Assembly: GCA_016875395.1 (NCBI GenBank)
Contig: VGRF01000017.1
Span: 1 to 64,000, forward strand
Length of the DNA: 64,000 bases
Reading direction: 5' to 3'
DNA from: Deltaproteobacteria bacterium
GTDB lineage: Bacteria; Myxococcota_A; UBA9160; UBA6930
A program made the position numbers and the translations under genes. Shown piece by piece: positions 1-9,675 of the stretch (the stretch's first letter is position 1; each line of letters starts with the position of its first letter). Under the pieces are notes generated by a model. The model worked only from the letters and a program-made list of their open reading frames with translations. It did not search any database and had not been told where the DNA came from.

Positions 1-261
1 ACACCGTCCGTCCGCACTCGAGCCTCGGCAATCTCACGCCGGCAGAGTTTGCCGCGCGAGGTCGATCAACAGAGCAACCAGGGGCCGTTCTCTAGAGACC
101 GTTGGTCCGAGAAATGCCAGCAGGTCAGACCTAGTGAAGATCCGCATCGAGACCGACGCGCGAACAACGCTGAATCCAAGGGACGCGAAGAACCAGACGC
201 AGTCGGGCATCTTTGGGCTCCGTCTACCGAGAACCTTCCGCGGTGTCGGTCGCGCGGACTA
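1..261. other. Edge region with no gene recognised
   Basis: No coding region, RNA gene or clear repeat was recognised between the window edge and the 3' end of the methionine aminopeptidase gene. A plus-strand open frame runs through here and on across the antisense of that gene, but its translation is arginine-rich and resembles no family, as expected for chance frames in GC-rich DNA. Confidence 0.5.
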
Positions 262-1095
262 CTAGACCGGCGCCTTCTCCCCCTCGCCCAGCGTCAGGGG
301 CTCCACGCCGTCCGCGGTCACGAGCACGGTGTGCTCGAACTGCGCGGAGAGGGAGCCGTCGGCGGTGACCGCGGTCCAGCGGTCTTCGAGGATTTCCGTC
401 TTCCAGTGACCGAGGTTGATCATCGGCTCGATCGTGAAGGTCATGCCGGGCGCGAGGCGCTCGCCGCTGTTGGGCTTGCCGTAGTGAAAGATCGTCGGCG
501 CGGTGTGGAAGATCTTGCCGGTGCCGTGGCCGGTGAACTCGCGCACGACGCCGTAGCCCTGCGCTTCGGCGAACTGCTGGATCGCGAAGCCGATGTCGCC
601 CGTGGTGCCGCCTGGCCTAACAGCTCGGATGCCGAGCCACAGCGCGTGGTAGGTGTCGGCGACGAGGCGGCGCGCTTTCGGCGCGACGTCGCCGACGAGG
701 AACGTGCGCGAGCTGTCGCCGTGGTAGCCGTTCAGCTTCGGCGTCACGTCGACGTTCACGATGTCGCCATCTCGCAGGATCGTCTTGGCGTCCGGGATGC
801 CGTGGCAGACGACGTCATTGATCGAGATGCAGCTGCAGCGCGTGTAGGGCGGATGGCCGTAGCCGAGCGTGGCGGAGACGGCGCCGTGGTCGCGCGTGAA
901 CTCGTCGATGAAGTTGTCGATCGAGAGCGTGTCGAGGCCGGGGCGGATCCGCTTCGCCACTTCGTCGAGGAGCCGGCCCGCGAGCCGGCCTGCCGCGCGC
1001 ATCTGCTCGATCTCGTGCGGCGCGAGCAGCGGAATCACACCACTGCGACCGCGCGGCGCGGATTCTTGCTTCTGCTTGCCTCGACCCAAACGCAT
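262..1095 (-). CDS. map: Type I methionine aminopeptidase
   Basis: This cytoplasmic metalloenzyme removes the initiator methionine from new proteins. The 277-residue product has the pita-bread fold signature. The five metal ligands can be assigned to D116 and D127 (motifs NVDV and GDSS), H190 (FTGHGTG), E223 (TIEPM) and E254 (QFEHT), and the substrate-binding His to H98 in CHGIP. The length is slightly above the usual 250-265 because of a basic N-terminal extension of about 20 residues, so a start a little downstream is possible. It lies 109 bp downstream of the fatty-acid operon on the same strand and may be read through from it, but no coupling is visible. Confidence 0.96.
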   Translation of the reverse strand: MRLGRGKQKQESAPRGRSGVIPLLAPHEIEQMRAAGRLAGRLLDEVAKRIRPGLDTLSIDNFIDEFTRDHGAVSATLGYGHPPYTRCSCISINDVVCHGIPDAKTILRDGDIVNVDVTPKLNGYHGDSSRTFLVGDVAPKARRLVADTYHALWLGIRAVRPGGTTGDIGFAIQQFAEAQGYGVVREFTGHGTGKIFHTAPTIFHYGKPNSGERLAPGMTFTIEPMINLGHWKTEILEDRWTAVTADGSLSAQFEHTVLVTADGVEPLTLGEGEKAPV

Positions 1096-1204
1096 GCGAC
1101 TTCCCTAAGGCGAAGGTTGACCAACATAGCGGCGTGATGACGCCCGAGGCTGAGCCGCGCCCGGTCGGCCTCGAGGTCAACGCGCTAGCGAAGCCGAGCC
1201 GAGC

Positions 1205-4200
1205 TCAACCGGGACGCCGCGCCTCTTCTCGCAGCTGCGCGATCAGGAACGCGCGCATCTCGCGCGCGGGCACGATGGATTCGAGCGAGCCCACATCTTT
1301 CGCGCGCTGAACGGAGTGGATGCGGTCGAACTCCTCGGCGAGCTCGGCCTGCTTCTCGAGGCGCACCTCTTCGAGCACTTTCTCGAAGCGCGCACGCGCC
1401 TCCTCGCTCGCGTTGCGGCCGGGCTGCGCGGCGCGCACGCGCGGGTCGGCGGCGGCACGGGCGCGCACGTCGCGCGCGAACACCACCGCGGCCGCGGGCC
1501 CGCCGCCGATCACGCTCGCGAACGAGCCTTCGAGCGCGGAGGCGCGCAGGCGCGAGTTCAGCGCACGCGAGAACACGACGTAGGCGCCGCCGTGGTAGCG
1601 AGACACGACCATGAAGGAGATCGGGCCGTCGAAGTTCACGACCGCGCGCGCGATCTCGGCGCCGTACTCGAGCTGCAGCTTGCGCATCGACTCGGGCGAG
1701 CCGTCGAAGCCTGACAAGTTCGCGAGGATCACGACGGGGCGGTTGCCGCTCGCCGCGTTGAGCGCGCGCGCGACTTTCTTCGAGGAGAGCGGGAAGAGCG
1801 TGCCGCCGGTCCAGGTCGACGGACCGTCGGGCGGCCGATAGCCCTCTCTCGTCAGGGACGTGCTCTCGATGCCGATCAGGCTCACTGCCTGCCCGCCGAG
1901 ATGCGCGTCCCACACGATCGCGGTCTCTGCGCCCACCCACGCGCGCCAGCGCTCGAGGTGCGGGCTGTCTTGGTCGATCAGCGCGGCCATCACCGGGCGC
2001 ATCGCGAAGGGGCGCTTGCGACCGGGGTTGGTGGCGTCGTCGAAGATCTCGCCCACGCGCGCGAAGTCGCCGCCCGGCGTCGCGGTGGCGCCGGCGTCGC
2101 GCGTGTCGGGGTCGCTCGTGCGCTGCGCGCGCGGCCCGCGCTCACCGGGCACGACGTACGTGAAGCGGTAGTGCTCGAACAGGATGCGATACGCGTCGCG
2201 GATGTCGGTGGCGTAGTACTGGCCCTCGCCGTTCGGGCCCATGATGCGCTCGAAGCCGCCGATCGCTTGCTCGTCCTCGGCGCTGACGGCGCCCGAGGCT
2301 TCGAGCGCCGCGCGGCCCGTCAGCACCATCGACGCGCCCGGCGTCATGATCAGCGCGCCGCGCGTGTGCATCAGCATCGTCGCGAGCGAGTCCCAATAAC
2401 TCTGCGCGCCGACGTTCACGCCCGTCACGATCACGTGGATGGCGCCGCCTTGCTGCGTGAACTCGATGATGCGGCGCACGACGCGCGCGGTGGCGTCGAG
2501 ATTATCCGTACCGCTGTCCATCGCGATGCGCGCGCCGCTCGACACCGGCACCCACTCCACGGGGATGCCGCGCTGCTCGGCGAGATCGATCGCCGCGACG
2601 ATGCGGCTGCACTCCTCGGGGCCGAGCGAGCCCATGCCGAGCGTCGGGTCCGAGAGCACGAGCACGCGCGACATGCCATCGGGCACCTTCTCGGTGGGCG
2701 TGCTGACGACGCCGAACACGATCGCGCAGTCGTTACGGCCGTAGGGGCGCGCGACGGGCGCGGCGGCACCGCTCGCGTCGAGATCCCATTCCTCGAAGGT
2801 GCCCACGGGCAGCTCGCCCTCGCCCGCGGCGTCGCCGTGCGAGCCCGTCAGCATCCGGACGATCTCGTACGGGTAGACGAGCCGGCGGCGGCGCGCGTCG
2901 ACGACTTTGCGCTCGTACGCCGAAGCGACGCGCAGGGCGCCGGTGCGCGGCTCGCGCATCTCGAGCGTGAGGTTCGAGCCGGTGAGATTCGCGATCACCA
3001 GCTCGCGCGGCGTCGCAGGCTCGTCCGGCTTCGCGCGGTCGAGCGTGCGCAAGCGCACGATCACCTTCTCGAGCCCGAGGTTGCGCGTCGCCGGCGCGAG
3101 CTTGCGCGAGAGGCGATCGGCGAGGCTCGCTTCGAGCACGATTTCGGGCGCGAGGTAGATCGCGATGCGGTTCCACTGCAGGCGCCGCTGCGGATCGCGC
3201 AGCGCGAGGTGGTTGCGCAGCGCGCGCGTCGCCTCGAAGAACATGTGCTCGAACGCGGGCACGTGCAGCGCCGCCTCGCGGCCCGGATCGGGCGAGCGCG
3301 AGCGCAGATCGCCGAGCACGAACATGCGCTCGTCGCTCGCGTCCTCGCGGCTCTTGCCCCAGAACGCGTAGAGGCCCTCGCTCGCGGGCAGGCGCTCGAG
3401 CGCGAAGTTCACGAGCCGCCCGAGGTCGACGCGCTTTGCCGCCTCGGGGTGGAGGCCGTGCAGGCTCGCGTCTTCGGCGAAGCCGTTCGGCGTGGGCACG
3501 AACGTGAAGTGGAGATCGGGGCCGCTGGGGCGGACGAGCGTGACCGTGACGCGCCCCGCGGCGAGCGAGCCCGCGAGCACGGGCGTAACGACTGCGGCGA
3601 CGTCCGGCGCTTCCTCGTCTTCACCGAGCGCGGCGAACAGCTCGAGCGCGAACACCGCGGGCCAGTCGTGACTCTCGCGCGACGACTCGGCGGCGCGCAC
3701 CACCACGCGCAGCGTGTCGGCGAGATCCGCAAGCGACGCGGTCGCCCCCAACACCACGCGACCCCCCGCGAAGTCCATGCGCTCTATCCAGCGCCCCGAC
3801 TCGCGGAACGAGACCTGCGCGATCGCCTCCTCGGGCGCGTAGGCGCGCTGCAGCTGCGCGGCGAGCGCGATCGCGCGGCGGCGCGGATCGGCGTCGGCGA
3901 TCCACGCGCCCACGCGGTCGAACGTCGCGCGCGGCACGCCGGCGAGATCGAGCAGCACTTCCGCCGGCGGCGCGGTCGGCTCCGCCTCCGCGGCGTCGAG
4001 GTAGGCGTTCACCTGCTTGCTCGTGCGCTCGGCGAGGCGCAGCGCTTCGGGCTGCTCGAAGATCACGTAGCGCGCTTCGATCGCGGCGTCGGCGACGGCG
4101 TTCGAAAGCAGGCCGCGCATGCCCGCGAGCAGATCGAGCGCCGCGGCGAGGCGCGCATCTTGCGCGAGCGGCACGCCGTGGCGCGCGAGCGAAGCCGCGC

Positions 4201-6781
4201 GGCGCAGCATCGCCAGCGCGAGGCGGTCGCGCAGCTCGGGCTGCTGCTGCGAAGCGAGCAGGCGCAGCACCGCGCGCTCGAGCGCGTCGCTGTGATCGAT
4301 GCTCTCGACGCCGTAATGAGCGAGCGCCGCTCGCACGAGATCGAGGAACTCCGCGGCGATGCCGGCGCCGCCGGCGCGCGTGCGCCGCGCGAACATGCGC
4401 ATGCGCGCGTCGTTCGAGGGCCCGAGCTCGCCGGAAACCGACGCAGCGGGCGAGCGAATGAAGAGCCGCGCGACATCGGCGGTGAGCGAGAGCTCGTGAC
4501 GAATCTCGGCGAGCTCGGCGTAGAACGGGTCGGGGAGGCCATCGGGCAGCGCCGCCTCGAGGAACTCGGCGAGCTTGTCGGCGCGCGCGGGGTTCACGTC
4601 GTAACCGAGCAGTGCACGGCGCGCCTCGTCGCGGATCGCGGCGATCGCGCTCCGGCGCTGCGGCGGCTGCGCGTTCGCCGCGGCCTCGAGGTCGGGCGCC
4701 CCGAGCGGGTCGCCGCCCTTCTCGCGGAAGAGCGGCGCGAGCGGATCCGCGATGTCGGGCAGCGCGAGCCGCGCGACGCTCGGCGCACTCGCCGCGCCCG
4801 CCTCGTCCTTCTTCGGCTCGATCACGAGCAGCACGTCGCCGGCCGCGACCTTCGCGCCCTTGCGCACGAGCACTTCCGTAACAACTCCGCTGACGGGCGC
4901 GTCGAACGCGACCTCCATCTTCATCGCTTCGAGCAGGCCGATCGTCTGGCCAGCGGTCACCGTGTCGCCCGGCTGCACGTGCACCGCGACGACCATCGCG
5001 GGCGCCGCGGCGCGCACTTGGCCCGCCGACTGCTCGTCGAAGCGGAACGCGCGCCCCTCGAGCTCGACGCGCAGGTTCGCCCCGCCCACGTCGTAGAGCA
5101 CGCGGAACACGCGCTCGCCGAGCTGCAAGCGCGCGGTGTGCTCGCCCTCTTCGCGCAGGCCCGCTGCGAGCGCGTGGCCATCGAGATGCACGCGGTATCG
5201 CCAGCCGCCGATCGCGTAGATGTCGAGGCGGTACTGCTCGCCGCCGAAGCCGAGGTCGATCTGCTGCCCGCTCGAGACGGGCACGCGATCCGCGGCGAAC
5301 GCGGCCTCGGCGTAGAAGTTGAGCCGCGCCTGCGCGCGCGCGGCCTGATAAGCGAGGATGCCCGCGGCGACCAGCGCCGGCGCGGCGAGCTCGTCGTTGC
5401 GCTCGCGCGCGAGTCCGAAGCGATCGAGCCAAGTCGTGTCGACCGCGCCCTTGCGGTAGTCGGCGTGGTCGAGGATCTCGGCGAGCCAGCCCTTGTTGGT
5501 CGCGCCGCCCTCGACGACGAGGTCGAAGTCGTCGAGCGCGGACGCGAGCCGCGCGCGCGCTTCTTCGCGATCGGCGCCGGTCGCGATCACCTTCGCGATC
5601 AGCGAGTCGAACGCGGCGGGCACCGTGCTGCCCTGCACGTAGCCCGTGTCGACGCGAATGCGCGGACCGAGCGCGGGATCGAAGCGCGCGATGCGGCCGG
5701 GCGCGGGCAGGAAGCCCTGATCGGGGTCTTCGGCGCACACGCGCGCCTCGATCGCCCAGCCGTGCTCGCGCAGCTTCACGCCCGCGAGCGACTCGCCGCG
5801 CGCGATGCGGATCTGGATCTGCACCAGATCGAGGCCGGTCAGCTCCTCGGTGATGCCGTGCTCCACCTGGAGCCGCGGATTCATCTCGAGGAAGTAATAA
5901 CTCTCGCCCTCGACGAGGAACTCGACGGTGCCGACGCCTACGTAGCCGACGTGCTTCGCGACTTTCGCGGCGCACGCTTCGAGCGCGCTGCGCACTGCGG
6001 GCGAGAGCCCCGGCGGCGGCGCTTCCTCGAGCACCTTCTGGTGGCGCCGCTGGACCGAGCAGTCGCGGCAGCCGACCGCGAGCACGTTGCCGTGCGCATC
6101 GCCCGCGATCTGCACCTCGATGTGCCGCCCGCCCGTGACCTTCGCCTCGATGAAGAGGCGCCCGTCGCCGAAGGCGTTCTTCGCCTCGGAGCTCGCGGAA
6201 CGAAACGCGGGCGCGACCTGATCGAGCGAGTCGACGACGCGTATGCCGCGCCCGCCGCCGCCCGCGGAGGCCTTGATCACGACCGGCAGGCCGATCTCGG
6301 TCGCCCAGCGCTCGGCGTCCGCTTCGTTCTCGACGACGCCCTTGCTCCAAGGTGTCACGGGCACGCTCACGCTCTCGGCGAGGTGCTTCGAGCCGATCTT
6401 GTCGCCGAGGGCGCGCATCGCGTCGGGCGAGGGGCCGAGGAAGCGAATGCCCTCGCGGTTCAGGCGCTCTACGAACGCGGGGTGCTCGGAGACGAATCCC
6501 CAGCCTGGCCACACCGCGTCGGCCTCGGCCTTGCGCAGCGCCGTGATCAGTCCGTCGTGATCGAGATACGCCGCGACTTCGCCGCGCGGCGCCGGCATCG
6601 CGATCGCGAGGTCGGCGTGGCGCACGAACGGCGCGTCGCGATCGATCTCGGTGTAGAGCGCGACGGCGAGAATCTCCGCGCCTTCCTGTGCGCGCAGCGC
6701 CTTCACCGCGCGAATGCAGCGCATCGCGGCTTCGCCGCGATTCACGATCGCGAGGCGGCGGATCGGCTGGATGCGCGTCAC
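1205..6781 (-). CDS. Single-chain (eukaryote-style) acetyl-CoA carboxylase
   Basis: This protein is predicted to make malonyl-CoA from acetyl-CoA, bicarbonate and ATP. The 1,858-residue chain carries, in order, a biotin carboxylase (about 10-455; glycine-rich ATP-grasp loop KASAGGGGRGIRVV and MNPRLQVEH), a biotinyl domain (EAMKM, Lys 621), a roughly 600-residue central region, and both halves of a carboxyltransferase (about 1,250-1,858; GMSRVLVLSDPTLGMGS and ANLSGFDGSPESM). This is the order of eukaryotic ACC. It differs from the separate AccABCD subunits of most bacteria. The start is a GTG overlapping the stop of the phosphopantetheinyl transferase gene (GTGA). It is the last gene of the fatty-acid operon, so acetyl-CoA is the likely substrate, but propionyl- or longer acyl-CoA cannot be excluded. 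Confidence 0.9.
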   Translation of the reverse strand: MTRIQPIRRLAIVNRGEAAMRCIRAVKALRAQEGAEILAVALYTEIDRDAPFVRHADLAIAMPAPRGEVAAYLDHDGLITALRKAEADAVWPGWGFVSEHPAFVERLNREGIRFLGPSPDAMRALGDKIGSKHLAESVSVPVTPWSKGVVENEADAERWATEIGLPVVIKASAGGGGRGIRVVDSLDQVAPAFRSASSEAKNAFGDGRLFIEAKVTGGRHIEVQIAGDAHGNVLAVGCRDCSVQRRHQKVLEEAPPPGLSPAVRSALEACAAKVAKHVGYVGVGTVEFLVEGESYYFLEMNPRLQVEHGITEELTGLDLVQIQIRIARGESLAGVKLREHGWAIEARVCAEDPDQGFLPAPGRIARFDPALGPRIRVDTGYVQGSTVPAAFDSLIAKVIATGADREEARARLASALDDFDLVVEGGATNKGWLAEILDHADYRKGAVDTTWLDRFGLARERNDELAAPALVAAGILAYQAARAQARLNFYAEAAFAADRVPVSSGQQIDLGFGGEQYRLDIYAIGGWRYRVHLDGHALAAGLREEGEHTARLQLGERVFRVLYDVGGANLRVELEGRAFRFDEQSAGQVRAAAPAMVVAVHVQPGDTVTAGQTIGLLEAMKMEVAFDAPVSGVVTEVLVRKGAKVAAGDVLLVIEPKKDEAGAASAPSVARLALPDIADPLAPLFREKGGDPLGAPDLEAAANAQPPQRRSAIAAIRDEARRALLGYDVNPARADKLAEFLEAALPDGLPDPFYAELAEIRHELSLTADVARLFIRSPAASVSGELGPSNDARMRMFARRTRAGGAGIAAEFLDLVRAALAHYGVESIDHSDALERAVLRLLASQQQPELRDRLALAMLRRAASLARHGVPLAQDARLAAALDLLAGMRGLLSNAVADAAIEARYVIFEQPEALRLAERTSKQVNAYLDAAEAEPTAPPAEVLLDLAGVPRATFDRVGAWIADADPRRRAIALAAQLQRAYAPEEAIAQVSFRESGRWIERMDFAGGRVVLGATASLADLADTLRVVVRAAESSRESHDWPAVFALELFAALGEDEEAPDVAAVVTPVLAGSLAAGRVTVTLVRPSGPDLHFTFVPTPNGFAEDASLHGLHPEAAKRVDLGRLVNFALERLPASEGLYAFWGKSREDASDERMFVLGDLRSRSPDPGREAALHVPAFEHMFFEATRALRNHLALRDPQRRLQWNRIAIYLAPEIVLEASLADRLSRKLAPATRNLGLEKVIVRLRTLDRAKPDEPATPRELVIANLTGSNLTLEMREPRTGALRVASAYERKVVDARRRRLVYPYEIVRMLTGSHGDAAGEGELPVGTFEEWDLDASGAAAPVARPYGRNDCAIVFGVVSTPTEKVPDGMSRVLVLSDPTLGMGSLGPEECSRIVAAIDLAEQRGIPVEWVPVSSGARIAMDSGTDNLDATARVVRRIIEFTQQGGAIHVIVTGVNVGAQSYWDSLATMLMHTRGALIMTPGASMVLTGRAALEASGAVSAEDEQAIGGFERIMGPNGEGQYYATDIRDAYRILFEHYRFTYVVPGERGPRAQRTSDPDTRDAGATATPGGDFARVGEIFDDATNPGRKRPFAMRPVMAALIDQDSPHLERWRAWVGAETAIVWDAHLGGQAVSLIGIESTSLTREGYRPPDGPSTWTGGTLFPLSSKKVARALNAASGNRPVVILANLSGFDGSPESMRKLQLEYGAEIARAVVNFDGPISFMVVSRYHGGAYVVFSRALNSRLRASALEGSFASVIGGGPAAAVVFARDVRARAAADPRVRAAQPGRNASEEARARFEKVLEEVRLEKQAELAEEFDRIHSVQRAKDVGSLESIVPAREMRAFLIAQLREEARRPG

Positions 6782-7371
6782 GATGCGAGCCTCACGCTCT
6801 CGGCGCCGAGCGCGCACGCGAACGCGACGAAGCGCCCGTGATGGGAGAGCGAGAGATCGGCGCGCGCGGGCTCACCGCGCACGCACAGCACGGGGATGCG
6901 CCCGCGCTTCGCGACCGAGAGCTCGCCCGCGTCGGCGCCGAGCTGCGCGGCGAGCGCGCCGCACGCGAACGCGCGCGCTTCCGCGGAGGCGTCGTCGCTC
7001 GCGAGCTCCCTGACGCCGCGCGCGGCGGACTCCGCGCTCGCATCGTCGCTCGCGAGCGCGTGCACCCACTCCGCGCGCTCCTCGACGAACAACGCGAAGC
7101 GACGCTCGCCGTGCGCCACGCTGCCGCGCTCGCGCGACAGCAGCGTCACCTCGAAGCGCGAGGGCGCCCACACCGTGGCGCGGTCGAGCTTCTTCGCGGC
7201 CTTGTAGGCCGCCTCCTTCGCGGCCCACAGCACCCAGCGCACGCGCTGCGTCGCATCGCCTGCGATCAGCGCGCGCTCGCGCTCGCAGAACACGCGCGCG
7301 TCGAAACGCGGATTCTGCGCGCCCGGCTGCGTGCCGCGGTGCGCGAAGTCCACCACGTCATTGCCGAGCAT
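6778..7371 (-). CDS. 4'-phosphopantetheinyl transferase family protein
   Basis: This enzyme should transfer the phosphopantetheine arm of CoA to the serine of an acyl carrier protein. The 197-residue product has the early acidic motif (GNDVVDF) and the family hallmark WAAKEAAYK at residues 49-57. The gene overlaps its upstream neighbour by 14 bp and the carboxylase gene downstream by 4 bp, so the three are probably translated together. The evident substrate is the ACP encoded two genes upstream. The middle (about 95-150) is alanine-rich and variable. Whether it also serves other carrier proteins cannot be told. Confidence 0.85.
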   Translation of the reverse strand: MLGNDVVDFAHRGTQPGAQNPRFDARVFCERERALIAGDATQRVRWVLWAAKEAAYKAAKKLDRATVWAPSRFEVTLLSRERGSVAHGERRFALFVEERAEWVHALASDDASAESAARGVRELASDDASAEARAFACGALAAQLGADAGELSVAKRGRIPVLCVRGEPARADLSLSHHGRFVAFACALGAESVRLAS

Positions 7372-8110
7372 CGAAGTGTTCCTTCTCGAGCTCGGCGAGC
7401 TTCGCCGTGACTTGGCGCGCGATGTCGAGCGAGCCGCGCAGGCCGCTCTGATCGCTCTTCGGCTCGAGCACGGCCATGCGCCCGCGGAAGACTTCGCCGC
7501 GCGCCGGCGCGTCCGTCATGCCGTGCTGGCCGTCGCCGCGCAGGTAGAGGCACAACACGCGGCAGCCCGGCACCGACGAAACGATGCGGCCGATGCCGTA
7601 CGCCGCGTTCTCCACCTCGACACGCCCGCTGCGCGAGCGCGCGCCTTCGGGGAACACCATCACCGCTTCACCGCTCTTCAGCAGGTACTCCACCTTGTCG
7701 AGCACGAGCGCGACTTCCTTGCGGTCGGAGCCGCGCCTGATCGGAACGCACTTGAGCACGTACGTGAGCAGCTGCTTCCACCACGTCGACGCGAAGTGCA
7801 CGCGCTCGGGCGTGTTCCACGGAATCGACGAGAAGTGACGCAAGTAGAAGAGCGAGTCGCCGAGCGCCCAGCCGATCACGAACGAATCCAGCATCGTCAG
7901 GTGATTCGCGCAGATCAGCAGCGGCGCGTGCGACTGGGTGCGCAGCTCGCGGTACTGACGGCGCAGCTCGGCGGCGTTCGCGACGCGCCAGCGGAACGCG
8001 AACGCCATCAGGCTGACGAAGATCGGGATCCACAGCGGCGAGAGGGCGCGCGACACCGCCCGCTGCACACGCAGCGCACGCACGTCGCTCGCAGCCAGGC
8101 CTTCCGCCAA
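7358..8110 (-). CDS. Lysophospholipid acyltransferase (PlsC-like)
   Basis: This is a membrane-associated acyltransferase of the PlsC/LPLAT family that moves an acyl chain to a glycerol-type or other acceptor. The 250-residue product has the catalytic NHLTMLD (HX4D) block near residue 69 and the acceptor-binding FPEGARS block near residue 153, with one hydrophobic segment near residues 25-40. The open frame starts at a TTG 12 bp downstream of the acp stop; a GTG nine codons further in is an alternative start. Its place between acp and the phosphopantetheinyl transferase suggests that it off-loads the product of this synthase straight into a lipid. The acceptor is unknown. Confidence 0.85.
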   Translation of the reverse strand: MAEGLAASDVRALRVQRAVSRALSPLWIPIFVSLMAFAFRWRVANAAELRRQYRELRTQSHAPLLICANHLTMLDSFVIGWALGDSLFYLRHFSSIPWNTPERVHFASTWWKQLLTYVLKCVPIRRGSDRKEVALVLDKVEYLLKSGEAVMVFPEGARSRSGRVEVENAAYGIGRIVSSVPGCRVLCLYLRGDGQHGMTDAPARGEVFRGRMAVLEPKSDQSGLRGSLDIARQVTAKLAELEKEHFDARQ

Positions 8111-8122
8111 CGCGAATGCCGG

Positions 8123-8368
8123 CTAGAGCTTCTGCGAGATCAAGCCGACGCAGTCGCCGATCGTGTTGACGGTGTCGACGTCTTCGTCGGCGATCTCGAT
8201 GTCGAACTCGTCCTCGAAGGCGAGCACGACGTCGACGAGACGCGCCGAGTTCACCTTCAGGTCCTCGAGGATGTTCGTCGCCGCGCTCGCGCTCGAGAGC
8301 GCGGCCGCGTCCTTCACGTACGGCGTCAGGATCTTGATCACGCGCGACTGAATCTCACTGGCCTGCAT
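8123..8368 (-). CDS. Acyl carrier protein
   Basis: This 81-residue acidic helical protein carries growing acyl chains on phosphopantetheine. The attachment site is Ser41 in VNSARLVD; the usual DSL triplet is NSA here, so this is a diverged ACP and not the standard AcpP. The helix after it (VVLAFEDEFDIEI) is typical. An AGGGGAG ribosome-binding site sits just upstream of the ATG. The gene lies 29 bp after the ketosynthase stop and 12 bp before the acyltransferase, so it is the dedicated carrier of this operon. Confidence 0.92.
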   Translation of the reverse strand: MQASEIQSRVIKILTPYVKDAAALSSASAATNILEDLKVNSARLVDVVLAFEDEFDIEIADEDVDTVNTIGDCVGLISQKL

Positions 8369-8397
8369 TCGTTCTCCCCTTGGTTGAGCGCCTGGGA

Positions 8398-9675
8398 CTA
8401 GTCATTCCACTTGCGCAGCACGAGGGCGGCGTTCACGTCGCCGAAGCCGAAGCCCGCCTTCATGATCGTGCGCAAGCCGGGAAGCGTTCTCGTTTCGTGC
8501 GGAATCGACGCCGCGAAGGGCGCGATCTCGGGGTGCACGTCCTCGCAGTTGATCGAGCCGTGCACGTAGCCGCCGCGCAGCATCAACACGGCGGCGATCG
8601 ACTCCAGCGCGCCCGCGGCGCCGAGCGTGTGGCCGATCAGCGACTTGGTCGACGTGATCCACGGGAAGCTCTCGGGGCCGCGGCCGAGCGCCGCGGACCA
8701 CGACGCCACCTCGCGCGGATCGGCCCCGGTCGCGGTGAGGTGGCCGCTGATCGCGTCGACCTCGCTCGTCGCGATGCCGGCGTCGGCGATCGCGGCGCTG
8801 ATGCAGCGCCTCACACCTTCGGGGTTCGGCGCGGTCATCGAGCCGCCGCCGCGGTGCCCGCCGCAGTTCGTCGCGGCCCCTAACACCTCGGCGTGAATGC
8901 GCGCCCCTCGTGCGCGAGCCGCGTCGAGACTCTCCACGATCACGACGCCGGCGCCCGCGCCCGGGATGAAGCCGCCCGCGCTCGCGGAGAGCGGCCGGGA
9001 CGCCGCCTCGGGCGCGTCGTTGTGCTTGCGGTTCAGTACGCGCATCGCATCGAAGCCGGCCCAGTTGTACGGCGTCGGCACTTCGGCGCCGCCGCACAGC
9101 ATGCGCTCCGCGAGGCCCGCGCGGATGCGCTCCACGCCCATCGCGATCGCCTCGGCGCCGGTCGCGCACGCGCTCGAGTTCGTCGTCACCTGGTTGCCGA
9201 GCGCGAGGATCCCGGACACGCGCGCCGAGAGGCCGCTCGCCATCACCTGCTCGACCGAGGTCGAACCGAGGCGCTTCACCTTGTTGTCGTTCACGAGCGG
9301 CACCACGCGGTCGCCCACCGTGTCCATGCCGCCGATGCCGGTCCCGAGCACCGCGCCGGTGTCCCAGTTCACGTGCTCGTCGCCGAACTTCGGGCGAGGC
9401 AGCCCCGCGTCGGCCCACGCTTCCACGCTCGCGATCGCCGCGTAGCGATGGATCGCGTTCATCGCGAGCAGCTCTTCCTCGGTGAAGAGCGACTTCGCGA
9501 GCTCTTCGACGCCCTCGGGCACGCCGCCCACCGTGCAGGCAAAGCCGTGCTTCACCATGAAGTCGACGGTGCGCAGGCCGCTCTTGGTCGAGCGGAGGGC
9601 GGCGTCGAACGCGCCGAGGCCGTTCGCGTTGGGCGCGATCACGCCCATGCCCGTGACCACGACGCGCCGCTTCAT
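8398..9675 (-). CDS. Beta-ketoacyl-ACP synthase (FabF/FabB-like)
   Basis: This condensing enzyme is predicted to extend acyl-ACP by two carbons with malonyl-ACP. The 425-residue thiolase-fold protein has the nucleophile Cys170 (SSACATG), His312 (SGHLTATG) and His349 (IGHTLGAAGA). The His312 block reads GHLTATGADP where most FabF proteins have HGTST, which marks a subfamily. It overlaps the dehydratase stop by 4 bp (ATGA) and precedes acp. With the KAS III, ketoreductase, dehydratase and enoyl reductase genes upstream it completes a full elongation cycle. Confidence 0.93.
   Translation of the reverse strand: MKRRVVVTGMGVIAPNANGLGAFDAALRSTKSGLRTVDFMVKHGFACTVGGVPEGVEELAKSLFTEEELLAMNAIHRYAAIASVEAWADAGLPRPKFGDEHVNWDTGAVLGTGIGGMDTVGDRVVPLVNDNKVKRLGSTSVEQVMASGLSARVSGILALGNQVTTNSSACATGAEAIAMGVERIRAGLAERMLCGGAEVPTPYNWAGFDAMRVLNRKHNDAPEAASRPLSASAGGFIPGAGAGVVIVESLDAARARGARIHAEVLGAATNCGGHRGGGSMTAPNPEGVRRCISAAIADAGIATSEVDAISGHLTATGADPREVASWSAALGRGPESFPWITSTKSLIGHTLGAAGALESIAAVLMLRGGYVHGSINCEDVHPEIAPFAASIPHETRTLPGLRTIMKAGFGFGDVNAALVLRKWND

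Noticed and set aside
49-1137. Plus-strand frame across the methionine aminopeptidase gene
   Set aside because: No domain, arginine-rich, and antisense to a clear enzyme with all its metal ligands.
3621-6512. A second long minus-strand frame inside the carboxylase gene
   Set aside because: It lies out of frame inside a confirmed gene, and its translation is almost only Arg, Ala and Gly.
1901-6841. A very long plus-strand open frame antisense to the acetyl-CoA carboxylase gene
   Set aside because: Its translation is Arg/Ala/Glu/His-rich with no domain, while the opposite strand has every motif of a carboxylase. GC-rich DNA produces such open frames by chance.
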